From an uncultured Collinsella sp. (GTDB lineage: Bacteria; Actinomycetota; Coriobacteriia; Coriobacteriales; Coriobacteriaceae): a DNA stretch of 64,000 nucleotides. The notes below the pieces were generated by a model. That model ran no database searches and had not been told where the DNA came from. It saw only the letters and a list, made by a program, of their open reading frames with translations. The DNA lies in contig UQIC01000004.1 of NCBI GenBank assembly GCA_900540985.1, forward strand, positions 30,249 through 94,248, given 5' to 3'. Below are positions 56,047 to 64,000 of this stretch, in pieces. The position numbers and the translations under genes were made by a program. The stretch's first letter is position 1. Each line of letters opens with the position of its first letter.

Positions 56047-57339
56047 GTGCTCGCACCCCATATTTCCGTTGTCAACCTCGGCTGCCGCGTCAACCGGGTT
56101 GAGTCTGACCGTATCACTGCCGATCTTATGCGCCTGGGATTTGCTATTGTGGAGCCCCAGGATGCCGATCTGATCGTCATTAACACCTGTGCCGTTACGG
56201 GCGAGGCCGAGGCCAAGACCCGTAAGGCCGTCCGTCATGCGCTGGCCTATCCGGGTGAGCCTTACGTGGTCGTAACCGGCTGCGTCGTCAACCTTCATCC
56301 CGAGGAGTTGCTGGAGCTCTCCGATCGCGTGATCGCCGAGCCGTCCAAGATCGATGTCGCCGAGCGCGTCTGCGAGGTGCTGGGTGTCGAATCCGATAGC
56401 GTTCCCGCCTGCAGCGATGGCGAGGTGGTCGATGCGCTCGGTCGCTCTCGCCTGGGCGTGAAGATTCAGGACGGCTGCAACCATCGCTGCACCTATTGCA
56501 TTGTGTGGAAGGCACGCGGCCCCGAGCGCTCCGTGCCCGTCGAGTCCGTGCTCGAGCAAGTTCGCGAGGCCCAGGAGGCCGGAGTGCCCGAGGTGGTGCT
56601 GACCGGTGTGAACCTGGGTGCCTACGATGGCAAGAGCGCGACCGACGAGCACGTCGAAATCGATGAGCTGCTCGAGGCCATCATGGAGCGCACGTCTATT
56701 CCGCATGTGCGCATTTCCTCGGTCGAGCCCATGGATATCTCCGAGCGCCTGCTTAAGGTTATGGCGCGCTATCCGCAGCGTATCGCCCCGTTTTTGCACC
56801 TGCCCGTGCAGTCCGGTTGCACGGCGACCCTGCATCGCATGGGCCGTCCCTATAGCGCCGAGGCCTTTGGGGACACGGTGCGTATGATTCGTGCCATCTT
56901 GCCCCAGGCGTCCCTTTCGTGCGATGTCATCGTCGGTTTTCCTGGTGAGACGGACGAGGAGTTCGAGGAGTCGCTGGCGCTGTGCCGCCGTGTGGGTTTC
57001 TCGCGTATGCACGTGTTCCGCTACAGCAAGCGTCCCGGTACCCTTGCTGCCGACATGCCCGACCAGGTGCCACCCGAGGTTATGGCCGAGCGCAGCCGCC
57101 GTATGCGGGCCGCCGCACAGGAGCTCGCTATTGCCGACGCTCGTCATCGCGTGGGCACGGTCGAGCGTGCCGTGCTCGAGTATGGTGACAACCTGACGCT
57201 CGGCTCGTTCCATCATGCCCGTCTTGACGATACCTGTGGACTTACAGCCCCGTGCCTGCTCGATGTTGCTATCATCGGAGTCGATGATTCCGGCTTGGTC
57301 CATGCACGCAGGGAGGTTCATGGAAGCCTCGAAGATTAG
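56047..57339 (+). CDS. mtaB: tRNA t6A37 methylthiotransferase MtaB
   Basis: MtaB adds a methylthio group to t6A37 in tRNA using radical SAM chemistry. The 430-residue product has the N-terminal cluster domain (VVNLGCRVNRVESD, VINTCAVTGEAEAKTRK, VVTGCVV), the radical SAM motif KIQDGCNHRCTYCIVWKARG (CxxxCxxC) and a C-terminal TRAM-like part. The CR-x-N in the first block favours MtaB over MiaB (usually GCQMN). GTG 56047 follows dnaJ closely. Its 3' end overlaps phoH by 20 nt. Confidence 0.93.
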   Translation: MLAPHISVVNLGCRVNRVESDRITADLMRLGFAIVEPQDADLIVINTCAVTGEAEAKTRKAVRHALAYPGEPYVVVTGCVVNLHPEELLELSDRVIAEPSKIDVAERVCEVLGVESDSVPACSDGEVVDALGRSRLGVKIQDGCNHRCTYCIVWKARGPERSVPVESVLEQVREAQEAGVPEVVLTGVNLGAYDGKSATDEHVEIDELLEAIMERTSIPHVRISSVEPMDISERLLKVMARYPQRIAPFLHLPVQSGCTATLHRMGRPYSAEAFGDTVRMIRAILPQASLSCDVIVGFPGETDEEFEESLALCRRVGFSRMHVFRYSKRPGTLAADMPDQVPPEVMAERSRRMRAAAQELAIADARHRVGTVERAVLEYGDNLTLGSFHHARLDDTCGLTAPCLLDVAIIGVDDSGLVHARREVHGSLED

Positions 57340-58306
57340 ACTTACCGTTCCCGAGGGAATTGATCCCTCGCGCGTTTTGGGCGCCGGCGACGGCGTCCTT
57401 CGTGCGCTTGAGAGCTTGGTTCGCGCCCATGTGGTCGCCCGTGGCGATAGCATCTCCGTGAGCGGCGACCCGGACGAGGTCGAACTCGTGGCGCGCTTTT
57501 TCGAGCACGCTTTTCGCGAAGCGGCCGCCGGGCGCACGCTGTCTGCCGACGATGTCTCTCGTTGCCTGGCCGTCTTGCGCGACGGTGAGCACGAGGCTAC
57601 GTCGCTTCGCGATGACGTGCTGCTTTCGTATCGCGGCCGCGTCATTCGCCCCAAGACGCTCGGGCAAAAGCGCTATGTGGATGCCGTCCGCTCGCATACC
57701 ATCACGTTTGGCTTGGGTCCTGCCGGTACCGGTAAGACCTATCTGGCTATGGCGCTCGCCGTTGCCGCGCTCAAGCGTCACGAGGTGGGCCGTCTGATCT
57801 TGACGCGTCCGGTTGTCGAGGCGGGGGAGAATCTGGGCTTTTTGCCCGGCACCCTCGAGGAAAAGATCGATCCCTACATGCGTCCGCTTTACGACGCCCT
57901 TTTTGACATGATGGATCGCGAACGCACCGATGAGCTTATGGAGCGCGGCGTGATCGAGATCGCCCCGCTTGCCTACATGCGCGGTCGCACGCTGAGTGAT
58001 GCCTTCGTGGTGCTTGACGAGGCGCAAAATACCACGCCCGAGCAGATGAAGATGTTCCTGACGCGTCTGGGCTTCAACTCCAAGTTCGTGATTACCGGCG
58101 ACATGAGCCAACGTGACCTGGTGGGTCGTCGTGGTGGCTTGGCGGATGTCGAGAAGATTTTGGGCCGTGTCGATGATGTCGCATTTTCGCACCTCGAGCG
58201 TGCCGACGTGGTGCGCCATGCCTTGGTGGGACGTATCGTCGAGGCATACGATACTTATGATGATGTGCGCGAGAAGCGCGTACGTGACCGAAAGGAGTCC
58301 CGTTGA
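57320..58306 (+). CDS. phoH: PhoH family ATPase
   Basis: PhoH-like proteins are predicted RNA-linked ATPases, often next to ybeY. The 328-residue product has an N-terminal KH-like part, then Walker A GLGPAGTGKTYLAMALA, TRPVVEAGENLGFLPG and Walker B FVVLDEAQNTTPEQMKMFL, with KFVITGDMSQRDL. ATG 57320 lies in the end of mtaB with GGGAGG 3-4 nt upstream. The stop overlaps ybeY (TTGA), so the two are coupled. Exact biochemical role is not established. Confidence 0.93.
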   Translation: MEASKIRLTVPEGIDPSRVLGAGDGVLRALESLVRAHVVARGDSISVSGDPDEVELVARFFEHAFREAAAGRTLSADDVSRCLAVLRDGEHEATSLRDDVLLSYRGRVIRPKTLGQKRYVDAVRSHTITFGLGPAGTGKTYLAMALAVAALKRHEVGRLILTRPVVEAGENLGFLPGTLEEKIDPYMRPLYDALFDMMDRERTDELMERGVIEIAPLAYMRGRTLSDAFVVLDEAQNTTPEQMKMFLTRLGFNSKFVITGDMSQRDLVGRRGGLADVEKILGRVDDVAFSHLERADVVRHALVGRIVEAYDTYDDVREKRVRDRKESR

Positions 58307-58812
58307 GTGTATTGATCAGCAACGATGCCGAGCTCGATACGCTGCTCGACGCGCAGGAGGTGGAGCACATCTGCGAGGTTGTGCTTGCCGCCGAGGGCGT
58401 TGAGCGTGAAGTCGAGATTTCCCTTTCGTATGTCGACGAGGACGAGATGCACGAGCTCAACCACGAGTGGCGCGGTATCGACCGCACCACCGATGTGCTC
58501 TCGTTTGAATGCGACTCGGCCTTTGACGATGACATTCCCGCCGACGAGACGCTCGAGCTCGGCGATATTATCCTGGCCCCGCAGGTCATTGCCCGCCAGG
58601 CCCCCGGCTTTGGCAACAGCCCCGCCGACGAGTGCCGACTGATGCTCGTGCACGGAATGCTGCACCTGCTGGGTTACGACCACATCGAGGACGATGAGGC
58701 CGAGGTCATGGAGGCACGCGAGGATGCCATCCTGCGCGACCTGGCGCTTGAGCGCGGCGAGGACCCCAAACTCGTCCATGTCGGCCCCATAACCAATCAT
58801 GTCCACGACTAG
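58303..58812 (+). CDS. ybeY: endoribonuclease YbeY
   Basis: YbeY is a zinc-dependent RNase involved in 16S rRNA 3'-end maturation and ribosome quality control. The 169-residue product has the metal motif LMLVHGMLHLLGYDHIEDDE (HGxLHLxGYDH) and NHEWRGIDRTTDVLSFE. TTG 58303 overlaps the phoH stop and gives the family length. An alternative start is not apparent. dgkA follows after 9 nt. Confidence 0.96.
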   Translation: MSVLISNDAELDTLLDAQEVEHICEVVLAAEGVEREVEISLSYVDEDEMHELNHEWRGIDRTTDVLSFECDSAFDDDIPADETLELGDIILAPQVIARQAPGFGNSPADECRLMLVHGMLHLLGYDHIEDDEAEVMEAREDAILRDLALERGEDPKLVHVGPITNHVHD

Positions 58813-58821
58813 GAGCCGTCT

Positions 58822-59199
58822 ATGATTCCCGGATCGAACAAGGACCATCCGTCCTTTTTAAAGTCGTTCTCATACGCCATGGAGGGCTTCGTCACCGCCG
58901 TCAAGACCGAGCGCAACATTAAGGTCATGCTCGTGGCGGGCGTGTGCACCGTCATTGCCGGCTGCATCGTGGGGCTCGATATTGCCGAGTGGGCTACGGT
59001 CATCATCTGCTGCGGCCTGGTGATTCACGGCGAGCTGTGCAATACCGCCATGGAGGCGATTGTCGACCTGGCGACCCAGGAGCTGCATCCGCTGGCCAAG
59101 CGCGCGAAGGATATCGCCGCTGCCTCTGTATACGTTCTTTCCATTACCGCCGCGATCGTGGGCTTGCTTGTCTTTGCCCACGCGCTCGACTTTATTTAG
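58822..59199 (+). CDS. dgkA: diacylglycerol/undecaprenol kinase
   Basis: A small trimeric membrane kinase; Gram-positive members mainly phosphorylate undecaprenol, linking to the uppS product. The 125-residue product has the signature ELCNTAMEAIVDLAT and LHPLAKRAKDIAAASV, with three hydrophobic segments (about residues 34-52, 56-72, 97-122). ATG 58822 follows a GGAG. Order ybeY-dgkA-era-recO matches Bacillus. Lipid substrate is inferred from the group. Confidence 0.93.
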   Translation: MIPGSNKDHPSFLKSFSYAMEGFVTAVKTERNIKVMLVAGVCTVIAGCIVGLDIAEWATVIICCGLVIHGELCNTAMEAIVDLATQELHPLAKRAKDIAAASVYVLSITAAIVGLLVFAHALDFI

Positions 59200-59211
59200 A
59201 AAGGGATTCCC

Positions 59212-60282
59212 ATGTCCGACAATATGCAGCCTACCGATGAGGTTTTGGATGACGAGGTCCTGGACGAGGGTGAAGGTGCCGATTCGTTTGACGAGGTCGA
59301 GGAGTTCGACCCGTTTGAGGGTATGAGCGACGAGGAACTCGATTCCCTGTGCGACGAGGATGAGGGCCTTGCGGGCTTTGGCGACGTGGAACCCGGTTTC
59401 CGCAGCGGCTTTGTGGCCCTGGTCGGTCGCCCCAATGCCGGCAAGTCCACCCTGCTCAACGCTTGTTACGGCAAGAAGGTCGCCATCACCTCTCCGGTGG
59501 CCCAGACGACCCGCCGCCGTATGCGCGCCGTGGTCAACCGCCCCGGCTACCAGCTGGTCTTTGTCGATACCCCGGGTATCCACAAGCCCAAGGACGGCCT
59601 GGGCTCCGAGCTTAATAAGAGTGCCCTGTTTGAGCTCAATGACGTAGACGTCGTCGCGTTTCTGATCGATGCCACCAAACCCATCGGCAGGGGAGACGCC
59701 TGGGTCGCCGAGCGCGTCAAGAATGCCCGCTCCAAAAAGGTCCTGGTGCTCACGAAGGCCGACGAGGCCGACCCCGCACAGGTCATGGAGCAGCTCAAGG
59801 CCGCTCACGAGCTTATGGAATACGATGATGAGATCGTGACGTCGTCGGTCAAGAACTTCAACGTCGATGCGTTTATCGAGACCGTCGCTCACTTCTTGCC
59901 CGAGGGCCCGCGTTGGTTCCCTGAGGACATGGGCACCGACGCGTCCGACGAAACCCTTGTGGCCGAGTTCGTGCGCGAGAAGGTCCTGCGTCGCACTCGC
60001 GACGAGATCCCTCACTCCGTGGGCGTCATCTGTGACGCGCTCGAGCAGACTAAGAAGGTCCTGCGCGTGCACGCCACGATTTACGTCGAGCGCGAGGGGC
60101 AGAAGGGCATCATCATCGGCAAGGGCGGCGAGATGATCAAGCATATCGGAATCGATGCCCGTCGTGATCTTGAGCGCATCTTTGGCACTCAGGTCTTTTT
60201 GGAGCTCGACGTGAAGGTCAAGGCCGGTTGGCGCGATGACGAGGCGCAAATCCGCCGCTTTGGCTATAACGCCGAAGATTAA
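59212..60282 (+). CDS. era: GTPase Era with long acidic N-terminal extension
   Basis: Era binds the 3' end of 16S rRNA and checks 30S assembly. The 356-residue product has G1 GRPNAGKST at residues 72-80, G3 DTPGIHKP, G4 TKAD and the C-terminal KH domain with IIIGKGGEMIKHIG. Residues 1-63 form an extra segment with 26 Asp/Glu and no Lys or Arg, making it longer than the usual about 300-residue Era. ATG 59212 has AAAGGGA; a later start would be needed to remove the tail and none with a better site is visible. Confidence 0.96.
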   Translation: MSDNMQPTDEVLDDEVLDEGEGADSFDEVEEFDPFEGMSDEELDSLCDEDEGLAGFGDVEPGFRSGFVALVGRPNAGKSTLLNACYGKKVAITSPVAQTTRRRMRAVVNRPGYQLVFVDTPGIHKPKDGLGSELNKSALFELNDVDVVAFLIDATKPIGRGDAWVAERVKNARSKKVLVLTKADEADPAQVMEQLKAAHELMEYDDEIVTSSVKNFNVDAFIETVAHFLPEGPRWFPEDMGTDASDETLVAEFVREKVLRRTRDEIPHSVGVICDALEQTKKVLRVHATIYVEREGQKGIIIGKGGEMIKHIGIDARRDLERIFGTQVFLELDVKVKAGWRDDEAQIRRFGYNAED

Positions 60283-60294
60283 GCCTCGGCGTTC

Positions 60295-61044
60295 ATGGCA
60301 GGCTCTCGCACATATCGCACAAAGGTGCTCGTCCTCGACAAGACTAAGCTCAAGGAAACTGACCTGATCTTGACGATGCTCGACGAACGGGGGCGGCAGG
60401 TGCGTGCCGTGGCAAAGGGCGCCCGCAAGCCCTGTGGGCGCCTGGCCGCACGCTGCGAGCTTTTCTGCACCGTTGATATGCTGCTCGCACATGGACGGTC
60501 GCTCGACGTGGTTTCCCAGGCGGAGCTTATGGAGGCACCGCTCGGTGCTGCTCCTGACTACGAGACGACCTGTGCCGCCAGCGCGATTGCCGAAGTTGCG
60601 CGTGTGTGCTCATTCGAGGATGCCGAGGATCCATTTACCTTTGCCATCACGCAGCGGGCGCTCACGCTTGTCGGCAGCGGGCTCGACTCGGCACATATGG
60701 ACCTGCTCGTGGCGGCCTTTGTCTTTAAGCTGCTGTCGCACGTTGGTTACCGTCCCGATTTCTCGGCTTGCGTGCTGTGCGGCGACCCCATGCTGTCGTA
60801 TTTTTCGCCTCAGGCGGGCGGCCTCATGTGCGGCTCATGCGCGTCGAGCGTTCCGGGCGCCGAGTTGGTCTCAACCGGCGAGGTTGCATGGCTGCGCGCC
60901 CTCATGTCTATGACGTTCGATGCACTCATGGCCGAGCGAATCGACCCGCATACGGCGGCGTTCTTGCTCGGGCTTTCGCATGTGTGGGCGGCGACGCATA
61001 CCGACCAGCGCCTCCGTGCGATGGAATTCATGTTGGGTCGGTGA
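60295..61044 (+). CDS. recO: DNA repair protein RecO
   Basis: RecO, with RecR, loads RecA onto single-stranded DNA. The 249-residue product has the N-terminal OB fold (VLVLDKTKLKETDLILTML, VRAVAKGARKP), a helical domain, and the zinc finger CVLCGDPMLSYF...GLMCGSC (two CxxC). ATG 60295 is 12 nt after era. era-recO pairing is common; glyQS, which often follows recO in Firmicutes, is at 7-10 kb here instead. Confidence 0.93.
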   Translation: MAGSRTYRTKVLVLDKTKLKETDLILTMLDERGRQVRAVAKGARKPCGRLAARCELFCTVDMLLAHGRSLDVVSQAELMEAPLGAAPDYETTCAASAIAEVARVCSFEDAEDPFTFAITQRALTLVGSGLDSAHMDLLVAAFVFKLLSHVGYRPDFSACVLCGDPMLSYFSPQAGGLMCGSCASSVPGAELVSTGEVAWLRALMSMTFDALMAERIDPHTAAFLLGLSHVWAATHTDQRLRAMEFMLGR

Positions 61045-61068
61045 TGATGCGCAGGCTTGCGCCACTTG

Positions 61069-61077
61069 TGGTAACAT
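61069..61077 (+). promoter_or_regulatory. candidate rpsO promoter
   Basis: TGG-TAACAT, an extended -10 (TAACAT 4-5 of 6), about 106 nt before rpsO. A -35 is not clear. Confidence 0.3.
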
Positions 61078-61182
61078 ACCGACCTGTTGATACCTCGACC
61101 TTGGATGTTCGCTCCACCGGCGGCTTCCCAGTCCGAGGCGAATAGAGTCGTCCGCGGGCGACGCGAAACGAAAGGTGAAACA

Positions 61183-61461
61183 ATGACTGTTTCCAAAGAG
61201 CGCAAGGCGGAGCTGACCGCCCAGTTCGGTAACTCCCCGGTCGATACCGGTAACCCCAAGGTTCAGGTCGCCATCCTGTCCGAGCGCATCAAGGAGCTGA
61301 CCGAGCACATGAAGTCCCACCAGAAGGACTTCCACACCCGTCGTGGCCTGCTCATGCTCGTCGGCCGTCGTCGTCGTCTTCTCTCCTACATCAAGAAGAA
61401 CGACATCGTCGAGTACCGTGAGCTCATCAAGGCTCTGGGCATCCGCGACAACATCCAGTAA
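61183..61461 (+). CDS. rpsO: 30S ribosomal protein S15
   Basis: S15 binds the 16S central domain. The 92-residue product reads MTVSKERKAELTAQFG, then DTGNPKVQVAILSERIKELT, SHQKDFHTRRGLLMLVGRRR and ends IKALGIRDNIQ. ATG 61183 follows GAAAGGTGA. Codons upstream in the same frame are not homologous. rpsO-pnp adjacency is the classic arrangement, here with a terminator between them. Confidence 0.97.
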   Translation: MTVSKERKAELTAQFGNSPVDTGNPKVQVAILSERIKELTEHMKSHQKDFHTRRGLLMLVGRRRRLLSYIKKNDIVEYRELIKALGIRDNIQ

Positions 61462-61477
61462 GGATTTGTACATGCTA

Positions 61478-61508
61478 AGAGCGTCCTGCGCAGCGGGGCG
61501 CTCTTTTT
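61478..61508 (+). terminator. intrinsic terminator after rpsO
   Basis: AGAGCGTCC pairs with GGGCGCTCT (one G-T pair) around a loop of about 9 nt, then TTTTT. Some read-through into pnp is possible. Confidence 0.85.
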
Positions 61509-61575
61509 GTGTAAGGGCGTGAACAATCACGCTCTGAAGCGTGGCGGGGGCAGGGGGCCCGCGTCACATGAGAAG

Positions 61576-61598
61576 CCCGCAGGCAAGGGGCCTGTGGG
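61576..61598 (+). promoter_or_regulatory. hairpin in the pnp leader
   Basis: CCCGCAGGC and GCCTGTGGG pair around AAGGG, ending just before the pnp ribosome-binding site. In other bacteria the pnp leader hairpin is cut by RNase III and used for autoregulation; here this is only a structural similarity. Confidence 0.4.
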
Positions 61599-61611
61599 GT
61601 AAAGGAGAACA

Positions 61612-63858
<2,247 letters not shown>

Positions 63859-63881
63859 CAGCTACACATAAGCAGCTCAAC

Positions 63882-63912
63882 AAGGGCGACTCCGCAATGG
63901 GGTCGCCCTTTT
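63882..63912 (+). terminator. intrinsic terminator after pnp
   Basis: AAGGGCGAC plus a TCC/GGG extension pairs with GTCGCCCTT around GCAAT, then TTTT. Confidence 0.88.
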
Positions 63913-63961
63913 GCTTGCGCCCGGGAGGGACGCATATGAAGTTTCCTGCTCTACAGTCCTG

Positions 63962-63998
63962 CGCAAGACGGAAAGCACATTAAGTGCTTTCCTTTGCG
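63962..63998. other. long palindrome at the window edge
   Basis: GGAAAGCAC (63970-63978), ATTAA, GTGCTTTCC (63984-63992), with outer CGCAA and TTGCG arms. No gene is visible in the last 140 bases. It could be a terminator for a gene on either side or a dispersed palindromic repeat. Confidence 0.5.
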
Positions 63999-64000
63999 TG

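Noticed and set aside
54967..57654. 895-codon minus-strand frame opposite dnaJ and mtaB
   Set aside because: Complementary to well-supported genes; the product is a low-complexity shadow without motifs.
58844..58861. AAGGAC-CATCC-GTCCTT followed by T run near the start of dgkA
   Set aside because: Only six base pairs, two of them A-T at the base; too weak for a terminator.

Overview
The window reads as a contiguous stretch of core chromosome from a high-GC bacterium, most probably a member of the Coriobacteriia close to Collinsella. That placement is inferred from gene content and order. An actinobacterial-type integration host factor (mihF) sits directly before gmk and rpoZ, while much of the rest follows Firmicutes-like order (obg-nadD-yqeK-rsfS, pyrRBCKDF, phoH-ybeY-dgkA-era-recO). 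GlyRS is of the two-subunit type, and GTG and TTG starts are common. No rRNA, tRNA, CRISPR array, prophage or plasmid genes were seen.

Layout: 1-3 kb, end of obg, nadD, yqeK, rsfS. 3-4.3 kb, dinB on the minus strand. 4.5-7 kb, rpsP-khpA-rimM-trmD-lepB. 7-14 kb, glyQS, then ppsR and its target ppdK; ppdK carries a frameshift as sequenced. 14-21 kb, rplS, rnhB, yraN, comM, dprA, trmFO, xerC. 21-31 kb, rpsB-tsf, pyrH-frr-uppS-cdsA-dxr-rseP-ispG-proS (translation, then isoprenoid, phospholipid and envelope functions). 31-35 kb, a minus-strand pair: a phosphotransferase-fold gene behind adhE. 35-36 kb, a small REP-associated (RAYT-type) transposase gene between inverted arrays of a 33-bp repeat. 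36-42 kb, rpmB on the minus strand and a PyrR-attenuated pyrimidine operon. 42-49 kb, mihF-gmk-rpoZ-thiI, then comEA-comEC-holA. 49-64 kb, rpsT, lepA, dusB, hemW, two tandem dnaJ-like genes, mtaB, phoH, ybeY, dgkA, era, recO, rpsO, pnp.

Most genes are packed on the plus strand with stop/start overlaps or gaps of a few bases, so they form long co-transcribed blocks separated by clear hairpin plus T-run terminators. Functionally the window covers ribosome assembly and decoding (obg, rsfS, rimM, era, ybeY, r-proteins, lepA, tRNA modification), UMP synthesis with its feedback regulator, MEP-pathway steps (dxr, ispG), DNA uptake (comEA, comEC, dprA, comM) and fermentative metabolism (ppdK, adhE).

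The most unusual items are a DnaJ whose C-terminal half is replaced by membrane segments, a site-2 protease with an inserted winged-helix-like segment, the 33-bp repeat/transposase element, a terminator-like hairpin inside the start of uppS, a 32-bp palindrome over the mihF promoter, helically phased repeats before ppdK, and an xerC that appears to lack any ATG/GTG/TTG start.
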